64,000 nt of DNA from Clostridium novyi NT (GCF_000014125.1 NC_008593.1:1860001-1924000), one strand, 5' to 3'. Shown: positions 36,314-46,405, numbered from the stretch's first letter. Notes: generated by a model from the sequence alone, not told the origin. Made by a program: numbers and translations.

Positions 36314-36562
36314 TTAACATTGTGTTAATTGAGATTTAACTTCTTGTACTTCTTGAGGAGTAGCTGGAGCTGCTGGCTTATAATATCCTTTTTGATTAGC
36401 TATTTCATATAATTGAAGTTGGTATTGTTCGTCTCCATTTCTCTTTTGTTGAAGAGTTTGTCTAAGCTGCATATTACTACATTGAGTTATAATATCTCCA
36501 TATTTTCCAACACTACTATTTACCATAGATAGTACATCATTCATCATATCTTTTTCTTGCAC
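36314..36562 (-). CDS. CotF-family spore coat protein
   Basis: 82 residues, MQEKDMMNDVLSMVNSSVGK with a Gln-rich middle and YYKPAAPA; this is the short CotF-type coat protein found in clostridial spores. It follows a second small coat-like gene by 31 bases in the same direction. AGGAGG lies before ATG 36562. Expression is expected late in sporulation. Confidence 0.8.
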   Translation of the reverse strand: MQEKDMMNDVLSMVNSSVGKYGDIITQCSNMQLRQTLQQKRNGDEQYQLQLYEIANQKGYYKPAAPATPQEVQEVKSQLTQC

Positions 36563-36593
36563 TTTAATAACCTCCTCTGTATTTAGATGTTTA

Positions 36594-36779
36594 TTATGAT
36601 AAGAATCCCATTAATTGTTGTGCTGTTTGAGCTGCTGCATTTGCACCTTGTTCAAATATTTGTTTTACTTGTGGATCTTGAGATTGATTAGCATAGTCTG
36701 TTAATTTAACTGTTATAGTTTGATGATGTCCTATTAAATGTCTTAAGTTTTGTAATTCTAATTGATTTAATTGTGACAT
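36594..36779 (-). CDS. Small spore coat-associated protein
   Basis: 61 residues, MSQLNQLELQNLRHLIGHHQ, Gln/Leu-rich and helical, with the N-terminal pattern seen in CotF-like coat proteins. The clear ribosome site (AAGGAGG) and its place before the CotF-family gene support a joint coat role. Family membership is by resemblance only. Confidence 0.7.
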   Translation of the reverse strand: MSQLNQLELQNLRHLIGHHQTITVKLTDYANQSQDPQVKQIFEQGANAAAQTAQQLMGFLS

Positions 36780-36875
36780 TTTTAATTCCTCCTTGTTTAT
36801 CAGCTTCGTTGATATTTTGTGTAATTTAGAGAATTAATATTCCATTCTTTATTTACCATTTTTTCTTAAAATTCC

Positions 36876-37520
36876 TTATTGTAAGGAACATATATTATCT
36901 AATTTTTTTAATATATTCTTATATCCTTCTTTTATGATGTCATTATTATATACATCTACATAAGTCATATCATCTATGTTCCATTTCAAAACCTCACTGT
37001 ACCTTTCACCATATATTTTTTTCAATATAAGTTCGCAATCCTTTTTAATTAAATTATATTTTAAATCTTCTCCAACAGTAATATCTATTTCTCCTATATG
37101 ATTATTAAAAATTTCTATAATAGCATATAGCTGATATATATAACTTAATTCTTTTAAAGTAAATTTTTTATTTAAACATGCTATTACTTTTGCATATTCC
37201 TTATTTAAAGGTATTGGATATTTATTTATGTAATTTTTATCTTCAATCTTTTTTATATTTCTTATACTCTGAAATATAGCATTAGAAATATCAAGTCTTA
37301 TTATATTTACATTTTGCTTAAAATTTTCTTCTTCTTTTATTTCATCATATTTTCTGTTTTCTTCAATTATTTTATTTTCAACTTCTGTACTTTTTTTTAT
37401 GGAATGTTTTGCAGTAATCCATGTACATATTCCTCCAATTAATGAACCAATTATAACTGATGTAGCTGATATTATAGGAGTTACAAATTCTTGTGGTAAA
37501 CTAATTAAAGATATCCACAT
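36876..37520 (-). CDS. Hypothetical membrane-anchored protein
   Basis: 214 residues; one N-terminal membrane helix (ISATSVIIGSLIGGICTWIT), a charged stretch of about 30 residues that could be a coiled coil, and a helical cytosolic domain with no motif I recognise. This layout is common in small phage-defence effectors and in housekeeping proteins alike, so I assign no function. It has a GGGGAG ribosome site and no operon partner. Confidence 0.6.
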   Translation of the reverse strand: MWISLISLPQEFVTPIISATSVIIGSLIGGICTWITAKHSIKKSTEVENKIIEENRKYDEIKEEENFKQNVNIIRLDISNAIFQSIRNIKKIEDKNYINKYPIPLNKEYAKVIACLNKKFTLKELSYIYQLYAIIEIFNNHIGEIDITVGEDLKYNLIKKDCELILKKIYGERYSEVLKWNIDDMTYVDVYNNDIIKEGYKNILKKLDNICSLQ

Positions 37521-37677
37521 ATTTATCTCCCCTTTTATATTGATATATTATTTTCCTACTTTTTATATTTTCCTGTAAAATAAAATTTTATTAATCAATA
37601 TACTATAATTAAAATATATGATATAATTCCTTTTATATATTTTTTAGCATTTTAACAAAAATAAGGGGGACGATATC

Positions 37678-39072
37678 ATAGATAACTCAAAAGAACTCGG
37701 AATTAAAAGTATAGGAAAACTACTTGTAAAATTTTCTATTCCTGCAATTATAGGAATGCTTGTCAATGCTCTTTACAATATAGTTGATAGAATTTATATA
37801 GGTAATATTCCTAACGGCATAGGCGCAAAATCTTTAGCTGGACTTGGAATAACACTTCCTTTAACTACTATAATAATGGCATTTGGCATGTTAGTTGGCT
37901 TAGGTGCTGCTACACTTATTTCAATTAAACTTGGTGAAGGTGATAAAGATTATGCTGAAAAAATTTTAGGACAATCTGTAGTATTAAATATAATAATTTC
38001 TTTGATTGTATCTATTATAGGTTTAGTATTTTTAACACCTATTTTAAATATTTTTGGTGCCACTGGCGACAATTTATTTTATGCTAAAGAATATATATCA
38101 ATAATACTTGCTGGATGTGTATTTCAAAATTTAGGATTTGGAATAAATAATAGTATTCGTTCTGAAGGTAATCCTAAAATTGCTATGAGAACTATGCTTG
38201 TTGGAGCATTATTAAATATAATATTAGATCCGATTTTTATTTTTGATTCTATTTTTAATATTAAAATAGGGCTTGGACTAGGAATTAAGGGAGCTGCAAT
38301 TGCAACAATTATATCAGCTACAGCAAATACGGCTTTAGTCTTTCACTATTTTACTAGTAAAAATAGTGGTAGTGTATTAAAAATCAGAAAACGTAACCTT
38401 AAATTAACATTTAAAACATGTAAAGATATATTTTCAATAGGACTTTCTCCTTTTTCAATACAAATTGCAAATAGTGCTGTAGTTGCTCTTTATAATATGG
38501 GACTTCTTAAATATGGAGGTAATGATGCTGTTGCCGCTATGAGCATAATAGCCAGTATATCTACTATAATTTTTATGCCTATTTTTGGAATAAATCAAGG
38601 TGTTCAACCTATATTAGGATATAATTATGGAGCTAAACTCTACTCAAGAGTTATTAAAGCTATTAAACTTGCTATAATATGCGGGATTTCAATAGCATCA
38701 GTTGGATTTATTGCCGTTGAATTTTTCCCTCATGTATTATTTAAAGCTTTTGCAAAGGATGCTCCAAATCTTATTATTTTAGGTTGTCGTGGAATAAGAA
38801 TTGATTTAATCCTTCTTCCACTAGTTGGATATCAGATAGTAACATCTAATTATTTTCAAGCCATTGGCAAAGCTAAAATATCCATATTTTTAAGTTTTTT
38901 AAGACAAGTTATAGTCCTTATACCTATAATTATAATTCTTCCTAAGTTTTTAGGATTAGATGGTATATGGCTATCTCAACCTATTGCAGATATAGCAGCT
39001 ACTTTGATTACTAGTTACTTTTTTATTAAAGATATAAAACTTTTAAAAAGACAAGAAAAAATTATGAATTAA
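37678..39072 (+). CDS. MATE-family efflux transporter with non-standard start
   Basis: About 464 residues, 12 membrane helices, with the MATE signatures MLVNALYNIVDRIYIGN and QGVQPILGYNYGAK. Such proteins export drugs or metabolites by Na+ or H+ antiport. The first ordinary start codon is ATG 37756, but that would cut the first helix. Upstream in frame the conserved beginning DNSKELGIKSIGKLLVKFSI is present, and GGGGGA lies 7 bases before an ATA codon at 37678 where ATG is expected. Either ATA is used weakly, or this strain has a point mutation in the start. Confidence 0.82.
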   Translation: MDNSKELGIKSIGKLLVKFSIPAIIGMLVNALYNIVDRIYIGNIPNGIGAKSLAGLGITLPLTTIIMAFGMLVGLGAATLISIKLGEGDKDYAEKILGQSVVLNIIISLIVSIIGLVFLTPILNIFGATGDNLFYAKEYISIILAGCVFQNLGFGINNSIRSEGNPKIAMRTMLVGALLNIILDPIFIFDSIFNIKIGLGLGIKGAAIATIISATANTALVFHYFTSKNSGSVLKIRKRNLKLTFKTCKDIFSIGLSPFSIQIANSAVVALYNMGLLKYGGNDAVAAMSIIASISTIIFMPIFGINQGVQPILGYNYGAKLYSRVIKAIKLAIICGISIASVGFIAVEFFPHVLFKAFAKDAPNLIILGCRGIRIDLILLPLVGYQIVTSNYFQAIGKAKISIFLSFLRQVIVLIPIIIILPKFLGLDGIWLSQPIADIAATLITSYFFIKDIKLLKRQEKIMN

Positions 39073-39083
39073 TTATCTATATA

Positions 39084-39124
39084 AAAAATAGCCCCCTATT
39101 AAATTCACAGGGAGCTATTTTTTG
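39084..39124. terminator. Bidirectional terminator
   Basis: AAAATAGC.CCCT pairs with AGGG.GCTATTTT between the MATE gene and the convergent aldolase gene, with T6 on the plus strand. Confidence 0.75.
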
Positions 39125-39134
39125 TTAGAGTACT

Positions 39135-39785
39135 TTATGCTTGTCCATAACTGTTCAAATAAAATTCTCTCATCTTATCTATATCATCTTTTCCTAAAGT
39201 AACTGTTCTACCTAATATTTTTGAATAAATAACTGACTTAGCTGACTTTTCAACAACTAGTGCAGTTTTTAGTGCTTCTTTTAAACTTCTTCCTACAGAA
39301 ATACACCCATGATTTGCAAGTATAGCAGCATTTCTATTTTGAAGTGTATTTAGTGCGGCATATCCAAGTTCCATGTCTCCAGGAAGCTTGTACTCACTGA
39401 CTCTTACATCCCCACCAACAATTTCTACCATATCTTCAGCAGCAGCTGGTATAGGTTTTCTTGCAATAGCAAATGAGGTAACATATTCACTATGCGTATG
39501 TACTATAGCACTTATATCCTCTCTTCCCTTATATATAGTGCCATGCATGGGAAATTCAATTGAGGGTTTTTTATCTCCATCAACTATATTCCCTTCAAAA
39601 TCCATAATAACAACATCTTCAGGATGTATACATTCATAATCTACCCCACTTGGAGTTATTGCCATCAGTTCCCTACCTTCTATTCTGGCACTTATATTTC
39701 CCCACGTTCCAACAGTCATATTGCTTTTTAACATTAAAAGACCTGTATTTATTATTTCTTTTCTTATGTCCTCAAATTTTAGCAA
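39135..39785 (-). CDS. Class II aldolase (fuculose-phosphate aldolase-like)
   Basis: 216 residues of the class II aldolase/adducin family: GNISARIEG, ITPSGVDY, zinc ligands in VHTHSEY and ILANHG, and the catalytic Glu in PSIEFPMH. It should cleave a sugar 1-phosphate such as L-fuculose-1-P, or act as a related epimerase or aldolase; no sugar genes are near to decide. Start is TTG 39785 with AGGGGG 7 bases upstream. Confidence 0.85.
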   Translation of the reverse strand: MLKFEDIRKEIINTGLLMLKSNMTVGTWGNISARIEGRELMAITPSGVDYECIHPEDVVIMDFEGNIVDGDKKPSIEFPMHGTIYKGREDISAIVHTHSEYVTSFAIARKPIPAAAEDMVEIVGGDVRVSEYKLPGDMELGYAALNTLQNRNAAILANHGCISVGRSLKEALKTALVVEKSAKSVIYSKILGRTVTLGKDDIDKMREFYLNSYGQA

Positions 39786-39989
39786 CTAACTTCCCCCTCT
39801 TATTTTATGTTTCTATTAATAAACTATATTTACAATTATAACTATTAACTTTTACTTATTCAATTAAAAACATATATTTATACTTTTCTGATTTAAAATA
39901 AAACTACTATAATTTTTATCATAATATATACTTATTTATAATAATATGTTTTAATATAGTAAAATATTTTTAGAAAAGGAGATTTAAAC

Positions 39990-40850
39990 TTGCAGAAATT
40001 AATATTAAACTTAACTGATGAATTTAAGAATACCAATATAGTAATTAAGCTTATTATTACGCTCCTAATAGTATCTATTATTTACTTCCTTATAAAAAGC
40101 ATTTCTAACATAATAGATAGATCTAATTTTTGTTCTAAAGATACAATCAAATATAAAAAAGTAATTTCATCAACTTTTAAACTTATATGCATAATTCTTA
40201 TACTTCCTATATGGATGTATGATCATAAAGACTTATTTGCATTTCTCGGAATATTTTCTGCTGCTGTGGCATTTGCCTGTAGGGATGTTGTAGGTAATTT
40301 TATTGGATGGATAACTATACATACTCAAAAGCCCTTTGAAATGGGAGATAGAATTAAAATAGGAAATAGTCTTGGTGATGTTTTAGAAATTGGATGGTTC
40401 TATACTACTATAATTGAAGTTACTACAACTGATAATAAAACTTATGGTCAAAGTACAGGAAGACTAATATCAATACCTAATATAAAACTTTTAACAAAAG
40501 AAATTATAAATGAAACAAACTCCTTTCCATATACATGGATTGAAATTAGCACTGTAGTAAGTATGGATAGCAATTGGAAAAAAGCAAAAGAAATAATACT
40601 TTCCATTGCAAGTAGGCGACTTGGTAATGTTGAAGAAGAAGCTAAAGATGCTTTAGATATAGCCTCTAAAACACTTCCTATAAATTATCAAAACTTATCT
40701 CATACAATATACACTTCCATAGATGATGGAAAAATTGTATTAACCCTTCGTTTTATATGTCGTGCTAGAAATTTTAGAAACCTTCATCACTATATTACAG
40801 AAGATATTTTAACTGAATTTTTAAAACATAATGATATAAAATTAGTATAA
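39990..40850 (+). CDS. MscS-family mechanosensitive channel
   Basis: 286 residues: two to three membrane helices, then the MscS pore/beta domain (GIFSAAVAFACRDVVGNFIG, KPFEMGDRIKIG, GDVLEIGWFYTTI) and the alpha/beta cap. It should release solutes on osmotic downshift. It starts at TTG 39990 behind AAAAGGAG. Divergent from the aldolase gene; the 200-base gap is AT-rich with no clear operator. Confidence 0.88.
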   Translation: MQKLILNLTDEFKNTNIVIKLIITLLIVSIIYFLIKSISNIIDRSNFCSKDTIKYKKVISSTFKLICIILILPIWMYDHKDLFAFLGIFSAAVAFACRDVVGNFIGWITIHTQKPFEMGDRIKIGNSLGDVLEIGWFYTTIIEVTTTDNKTYGQSTGRLISIPNIKLLTKEIINETNSFPYTWIEISTVVSMDSNWKKAKEIILSIASRRLGNVEEEAKDALDIASKTLPINYQNLSHTIYTSIDDGKIVLTLRFICRARNFRNLHHYITEDILTEFLKHNDIKLV

Positions 40851-40852
40851 AA

Positions 40853-40883
40853 GGATAAGCGTTTAGAATACTTATCCTTTTTT
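40853..40883 (+). terminator. Terminator after mscS-type gene
   Basis: AAGGATAAG pairs with CTTATCCTT, followed by T7 on the plus strand. Confidence 0.78.
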
Positions 40884-40887
40884 TATT

Positions 40888-42138
40888 TTAATAATAAAAG
40901 TAATAACTTGTTTCCATGCTCTTAATATGGTACTTAATAGATAATTTCCTTAGCTTTTCTTTTACTTTTTTATAATCTAAATCATTATTTATTAGTTTTA
41001 AAATTTGCTTATGCTCCACTTCTGTTACCTCATCATTAAAATCTTTCCAAATTTCATTAAAGGTTTTAATAAAATCTTTTTCTTTTATATTCTCTTTTAA
41101 AACTTCATCAATAAATTCATAAAATCCTATTACATCATAACTATCACTAAACGTTTCAATAAGTTCTGTGTAAAATTCTAATCCTCTTTCCATTACTAGA
41201 TACTTATATCTTTCTAACTGCTCCTTAATAATAAGATTCTTTTTATTATTTTCAAAATTAATGCTATCTAATACTTTTGTGCATTTTATAGCTGATATCT
41301 CTTTATCCTTTACTTCTAACATAACATCTACATCATATTTTTTTATTTTATGGTAATAACTTAAAAAATTTTTTGTATCTACAAAGGTTGAATGCGCTCC
41401 CTTTTTCTTGAAAAAACCTTCATCTGAATAGTGAAGTTTAGGTCTTCCATCTTCTATTTTCCAAGTAGAGATTAACTCTTTTAAAATTTTATCTAAATCA
41501 TCATTCAAAGATATATTTAATTTATGATGCAAATTATCAAATACCGCGGGAACATTTATATCTTTACATAATCCTAAAACCTCTTCTATATTGTACATTT
41601 TTTCATCATTTTCTATTATTAATCTCTTTCTAGCATTTGATGATAGCTTTTTAAAATTACTTTTAAATCTACCTATAGCCTTGTGCTTTTCTCCATAAAC
41701 TCCACCTACATGTAAAACTATCTTATGAGTATAATCTAATTTTAAGGAATCTAAGAACTTTGTATGATATTCTATATCCTTTATACCCTTCTCTACTACT
41801 TCTTTAGATGGAGAATTTAATACAGTGTATTGACCTGGATGCATAGATACTCTTATATTATTTTCCTTTATAAAATTACCTATATTACATAATTCATCTT
41901 TAAAAATTTCCCACCACTTAATGTCATTAACATCATGACTTGCAAAAGGAATAATGTCCGAACTTATTCTAAAAAAGTAAATATTATTTTTAACATTTTG
42001 TTCTAAAATTTTATATAAATCCTGAAGATTCTCTTTAACACAATTATAAAATCTTTCATAGCTAAAATTTTTAAGTACAAAACTTCTATTAGTTCTATAA
42101 TTTAGTATCATTGGAATACACGCGTATCCTATCTTCAT
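40888..42138 (-). CDS. uvsE: UV DNA damage endonuclease (UvsE/UVDE type)
   Basis: 416 residues. MKIGYACIPM, FFRISSDIIPFASHD, RVSMHPGQYTVLNSP, VLHVGGVYGEK, LIIENDE and VFDNLHHKLN are the metal-binding TIM-barrel motifs of UVDE. It nicks DNA 5' of UV photoproducts. About 120 C-terminal residues form an extra helical tail. UvsE is common in spore formers, which meet much UV damage. Single gene, convergent with the channel gene. Confidence 0.9.
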   Translation of the reverse strand: MKIGYACIPMILNYRTNRSFVLKNFSYERFYNCVKENLQDLYKILEQNVKNNIYFFRISSDIIPFASHDVNDIKWWEIFKDELCNIGNFIKENNIRVSMHPGQYTVLNSPSKEVVEKGIKDIEYHTKFLDSLKLDYTHKIVLHVGGVYGEKHKAIGRFKSNFKKLSSNARKRLIIENDEKMYNIEEVLGLCKDINVPAVFDNLHHKLNISLNDDLDKILKELISTWKIEDGRPKLHYSDEGFFKKKGAHSTFVDTKNFLSYYHKIKKYDVDVMLEVKDKEISAIKCTKVLDSINFENNKKNLIIKEQLERYKYLVMERGLEFYTELIETFSDSYDVIGFYEFIDEVLKENIKEKDFIKTFNEIWKDFNDEVTEVEHKQILKLINNDLDYKKVKEKLRKLSIKYHIKSMETSYYFYY

Positions 42139-42236
42139 ACAATGCCTCTTTTCCTTCTTTTATTACATAAACCTCTATGATATTATTATAAAGTACGTCA
42201 AAACCAAAGAAAAATTAATAACTAGGAGGTCGTATA

Positions 42237-43181
42237 ATGAATCACAAAAGTCGTATGTTGCCTTACTTTACAGCATGTTGTGTTTCTGTAATTTTAGGAC
42301 TTACTTTTATATTTTCTAAAACAGCTCTAAATATTGTAGATGCTATTACTTTATTATCTTTTAGATTTTTAACAGCTTTTTTGACCATAACAGTACTTAT
42401 AGTATTAGGGGTTGTTAAAGTAAATTATAAAAACAAACCAATAAAATATCTTATTGTTTTGTCTATAATAGAACCTGTAATTTATTTCTCTTTTGAAGCT
42501 AAAGGACTTAAATTATGTTCTGCATCACAAGCTGGAATAGTAATTGCACTCATTCCTATTTTTGTTGCTATATTTTCTTCTTATTTTTTAAAGGAGAAAA
42601 AAACACTACTTCAAATACTTTCAATAATTCTTTCAGTTTGTGGAGTAATTTATATTGTTTTAATGCAATCATCAGATTCTAATAAAGGTACTCTACTTGG
42701 TATATTTTTTCTATTTGGATCAGTTTTATGCGGTTCAACTTTTAGCATATTATCTAAAAAGCTATCATCAGAGTTTAAACCAATAGAAATAACTTATTTT
42801 ATGAGTGGTATTGCTACTGTTATTTTTAATTCTATATCACTTATAATTCATTTAAGATCACATACATTAAATTTATATTTTGACCCTTTGAAGAATACTA
42901 ATTTTATTATATCTATTTTATATTTAGGGATTTTATCTTCTGTAGTAGGATTTTTCTTAATTAATTTTACAATTTCTAAAATAGATGTTTCAAAGTATTC
43001 TGTATTTGAAAATGTAACTTCTATAATATCTATATTGGGTGGAGTTGTATTTTTACATGAAAAACTTAAATATTATCATGGTGTCGGAGCTATAATGATA
43101 ATATTAGGAGTTTGGGGTACAAGCTTCTTTGCACACAAACAAAATAATCCTAATATTGAAATAAGCCAACCTTCAAATTAA
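42237..43181 (+). CDS. EamA/DMT-family transporter
   Basis: 314 residues with ten predicted membrane helices in two EamA repeats (FSKTALNIVDAITLLSFRFL; the second repeat includes SVVGFFLINFTISKIDVSKY). Such proteins export amino acids or metabolites; the substrate is unknown. AGGAGG lies 7 bases before ATG 42237. Divergent from uvsE. Confidence 0.88.
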   Translation: MNHKSRMLPYFTACCVSVILGLTFIFSKTALNIVDAITLLSFRFLTAFLTITVLIVLGVVKVNYKNKPIKYLIVLSIIEPVIYFSFEAKGLKLCSASQAGIVIALIPIFVAIFSSYFLKEKKTLLQILSIILSVCGVIYIVLMQSSDSNKGTLLGIFFLFGSVLCGSTFSILSKKLSSEFKPIEITYFMSGIATVIFNSISLIIHLRSHTLNLYFDPLKNTNFIISILYLGILSSVVGFFLINFTISKIDVSKYSVFENVTSIISILGGVVFLHEKLKYYHGVGAIMIILGVWGTSFFAHKQNNPNIEISQPSN

Positions 43182-43200
43182 GAAGATTGGCTTATTTTTT
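43160..43200. terminator. Bidirectional terminator across two gene ends
   Basis: AATAAGCCAA.CTT pairs with AAG.TTGGCTTATT; the EamA stop is inside the hairpin and the citrate synthase stop lies at its right edge. Confidence 0.75.
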
Positions 43201-44581
43201 ATCTTTCACTTAAAGATACATATTTTCTTTCTAATTTAACATTTTTATAAGCTGGTCTTATTATTTTAAACTCACTAAGTATTTGTTCTATTCTATGAGC
43301 ACACCATCCTGGAGTTCTAGCCACCGCAAAAATAGGAGTATATAAATCATTAGGTATATTCAACATATCATACACAAGTCCAGAATATAAATCCACATTT
43401 GCTGTAATTGAATCATATCCTCTAATTTCTCTAAATATCTTTTTAGTCACTTCCTCTATACTTTTATATAAATTAAATTCCTTTTCTCTTCCCTTTTCCT
43501 TTGCCAATTGTCCTGCTTTCTTTTTAAGTAATACTGCTCTTGGATCTGACAATGTATATACTGCATGTCCCATACCATATATTAATCCTGAATAATCGAA
43601 AGCCTCTTTTTTTAATATTTTTATTAGATATTTTCTTATCTCATCTTTATCTTCCCAATCATTTATGTTTTCTTTTATATTTTTCATCATGTTAGTAACT
43701 TTTATATTAGCTCCACCATGTTTAGGTCCTTTTAAAGATCCTACTGCCGCTGCAATTGCGGAATACGTATCTGTTCCTGTAGATGAAACTACATGAGTTG
43801 CAAAAGCTGAATTATTTCCGCCACCATGTTCTGCATGAATTATAAGAGATAAATCTAACATTTCAGCTTCTGTTCTTGTATATTTATTGTCCGGTCTTAT
43901 CATATATAGAATATTTTCTGCTGTACTTAAATCTTTCCTTGGCGAATGTAATACTAAACTTTTATTATCATAATAATGAATTTTTGCTTGATAAGCATGT
44001 GCTATCATTGTTGGCATTCTCGAAATCAATTCTATACTTTGTCTAAGTAAATTTTTTGTACTTATGTCATCTGGATTGTCATCAAATGAATATGTTGCAA
44101 GTATAGTTCTTTGAAGTTTATTCATTATGTTATGGCTTGGAAACTTTAAAATCATATCTTCTGTAAAATCTTCTGGAAGTTCTCTACTTTCTGAAATTAC
44201 ATATTGAAATTTTTCTAATTCATTTTTAGTAGGTAATTCTCCAAATAACAATAGATAAATAACTTCTTCAAATCCAAATCTTTTCTCTTTATTACAAGCC
44301 TCTACAATGTCATTTATACTAATACCCCTATAAGTTAACTTTCCTTCATCAGGAATCCTTTTGCCATTTTCTATCTTATAACCATGAACATTCCCTACCT
44401 CAGTAAGTCCCACCAAAACTCCTGTACCATTTTCATTTCTAAGTCCTCTTTTTACATCATACTTTTTATATAACAACGGATTTATAATATTGTTTTTTTC
44501 TGCGACACTTGAAAATTCATCTATTATATTGTCAAAAAGCACATGATTCTTTGATAATATTTCTTTATTTTTAATACTCAT
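43199..44581 (-). CDS. Citrate/2-methylcitrate synthase
   Basis: 460 residues, longer than the usual 370-430 because of an N-terminal helical extension. Active-site motifs are present: HAEHGGGNNSAF, KGPKHGGANIKV, GMGHAVYTLSDPRA and catalytic Asp in TANVDLYSG. It joins acetyl-CoA (or propionyl-CoA) with oxaloacetate. No aconitase or isocitrate dehydrogenase gene is nearby. Anaerobes use it to make glutamate. Confidence 0.9.
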   Translation of the reverse strand: MSIKNKEILSKNHVLFDNIIDEFSSVAEKNNIINPLLYKKYDVKRGLRNENGTGVLVGLTEVGNVHGYKIENGKRIPDEGKLTYRGISINDIVEACNKEKRFGFEEVIYLLLFGELPTKNELEKFQYVISESRELPEDFTEDMILKFPSHNIMNKLQRTILATYSFDDNPDDISTKNLLRQSIELISRMPTMIAHAYQAKIHYYDNKSLVLHSPRKDLSTAENILYMIRPDNKYTRTEAEMLDLSLIIHAEHGGGNNSAFATHVVSSTGTDTYSAIAAAVGSLKGPKHGGANIKVTNMMKNIKENINDWEDKDEIRKYLIKILKKEAFDYSGLIYGMGHAVYTLSDPRAVLLKKKAGQLAKEKGREKEFNLYKSIEEVTKKIFREIRGYDSITANVDLYSGLVYDMLNIPNDLYTPIFAVARTPGWCAHRIEQILSEFKIIRPAYKNVKLERKYVSLSER

Positions 44582-44724
44582 ATCCCCAGCCCCCTATAAT
44601 TATTTATATAATTTTTACACATACTATAAATAGTTAAAAATATTTTACTTGTAATTTAAATTTTTTTTGCTAAACTATAATAATAAATTACAGTAAGTAT
44701 TTTACTAAGATTGGAAGTGATTTC

Positions 44725-46155
44725 ATGGTAGAAAACATTAATTTTGATTCAATGCTTATATTATCCATATTTGCCTTTATAACACCGATTATAATAAATT
44801 CCTTTAAAAAATTTAAAATTCCATTTGTTGTTGGAGAAATTTTTATTGGAATTATAATTGGTAAAAGCTTTTTAAACCTAGTTAATGAAGATATATGGAT
44901 AGGTTTTTTATCTCACCTAGGTTTAGCTTATCTGCTTTTTTTAAGTGGTCTAGAGATAGACTTTGATAAACTAAGAGCAGGTAATAATAAAAAACAACTG
45001 GTAAAAAGACTTTTAATGTCTTTTGGAATGTTTGGTATTTCTCTTGTAGTATCATTTGTTTTATCTTTTTCACTACGTCACTTTGGTATTATAAACAATG
45101 TAAGTTTTTTAGCGTTTTTATTTTCGGCTTCAGCCCCAGGACTTATTGTTCCTTTTTTAAAGGAGAAAAATTTACTTAATACCGAATATGGTCAAACACT
45201 ACTTATATACACACTTATATGTGAGTTTATATGTTTACTAGCACTACCTATTATTTCTTCAACTATTAATAGTGGTCTAACTTATAAAAACTTTTTATTT
45301 ATAATATTATTTATAGCAGCATTTTTAATCTTTAAAATAATTCAAAAGTTTTCTCATATTTTAGATTTATCAACAGCCACTTTTAGAAATTTACACATAG
45401 GTGTTAGAGCTGCTTTTGCACTGATACTTTTACTTGTAACACTTTCTAATAAAATAGGTGCAGAAATAATACTTGGCTCTTTCTTAGCTGGATTTATTTT
45501 TACACTTATACTTGATAAAGGTAGAGAAGATCTTATGCATGAACTTGATATACTAGGCTATGGATTTTTAATTCCTATATACTTTATTATGGTTGGAGTT
45601 AACCTTGATATATCGTCAGTATTTGCTGATCCTAAATCACTACTTAAGATTCCTCTATTTTTATTAATAATTTTTATAATTAAAATAGTGCCATTTTTAC
45701 TTATGTCATACTCATTTGGTTTTAACAAAGCTCTATCTGGTGGATTAATTTTATCAGCCCAATTAAGCTTGTTTATAGTAGGAGCCCAAATGGCATATAA
45801 CTTAAAAATTATTAGTTCATCTGATTACTCAACTTTTATACTTACTACAGTAATATCATGTATACTGTTCCCTATGCTCTTTGATAAAGTATTCAAAAGA
45901 GATAATATAGAAGAAATGGATATAGAACCCACAAATCATATTTCAATCATGGAAGTTGTACCTATGAATGAAGATATCTTAGGAAAATCCCTTAAAGAAA
46001 TATCTTTTCCCTATCGTTTTAGAGTATTCTTAATAATACGAGATGGCAAAGAAATACTTCCCGTTGCAGAAACTCAAATTTTAAAAGGAGATAGACTAAT
46101 AATTGCTGGACTCGCTAATAAAGTAGATGATGTTCTCAATTTCTTAAATGGATAA
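44725..46155 (+). CDS. CPA2-type cation/proton antiporter with TrkA-C domain
   Basis: 476 residues: about 12 membrane helices of the Na+/H+ exchanger fold (FLSGLEIDFDKLR, LGSFLAGFIF, IPIYFIMVGVNLD) and a C-terminal RCK_C/TrkA-C domain from about 410 on (LKEISFPYRFRVFLIIRDGK), which in relatives binds a nucleotide ligand. It probably exchanges K+ or Na+ for protons. Divergent from citrate synthase. Confidence 0.88.
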   Translation: MVENINFDSMLILSIFAFITPIIINSFKKFKIPFVVGEIFIGIIIGKSFLNLVNEDIWIGFLSHLGLAYLLFLSGLEIDFDKLRAGNNKKQLVKRLLMSFGMFGISLVVSFVLSFSLRHFGIINNVSFLAFLFSASAPGLIVPFLKEKNLLNTEYGQTLLIYTLICEFICLLALPIISSTINSGLTYKNFLFIILFIAAFLIFKIIQKFSHILDLSTATFRNLHIGVRAAFALILLLVTLSNKIGAEIILGSFLAGFIFTLILDKGREDLMHELDILGYGFLIPIYFIMVGVNLDISSVFADPKSLLKIPLFLLIIFIIKIVPFLLMSYSFGFNKALSGGLILSAQLSLFIVGAQMAYNLKIISSSDYSTFILTTVISCILFPMLFDKVFKRDNIEEMDIEPTNHISIMEVVPMNEDILGKSLKEISFPYRFRVFLIIRDGKEILPVAETQILKGDRLIIAGLANKVDDVLNFLNG

Positions 46156-46167
46156 TTTTTATTTTAT

Positions 46168-46209
46168 AAAAAGGTTATGCAAAAATTTTAATATAGCATA
46201 ACCTTTTTG
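46168..46209 (+). terminator. Terminator after antiporter gene
   Basis: AAAAAGGTTATGC pairs with GCATAACCTTTTT (13 bp). Confidence 0.8.
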
Positions 46210-46276
46210 GCTTATAGATTTTAAATTTGTTCCAACTTTATTTATAAATTTCGCCCAAAATATTTATCCATTAAAT

Positions 46277-46405
46277 CTATATTATTACATTTAATATAAT
46301 ACATTTTGTATTTTTTTGGATTTGTATGTTAATATCTTCACTAAATTTTGATACAATTACATAATAAAAATTAGATTTTACAGTTTTTATTTCTTGATTT
46401 TCCAT
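46277..46405 (-). CDS. Possible 42-aa small protein
   Basis: In the 700-base gap before the lactate dehydrogenase gene, ATG 46405 (minus strand) follows AGGGG by 8 bases and opens a 42-codon frame, MENQEIKTVKSNFYYVIV and on to a hydrophobic end. I recognise no family. The rest of the gap (46410-46790) is over 80% A+T; apart from the ldh promoter candidate I see nothing in it. Confidence 0.35.
   Translation of the reverse strand: MENQEIKTVKSNFYYVIVSKFSEDINIQIQKNTKCIILNVII

Noticed and set aside
36876..37520. Membrane-anchored hypothetical protein as phage-defence effector
   Set aside because: The layout would fit, but no defence gene or motif accompanies it, so the idea has no support.
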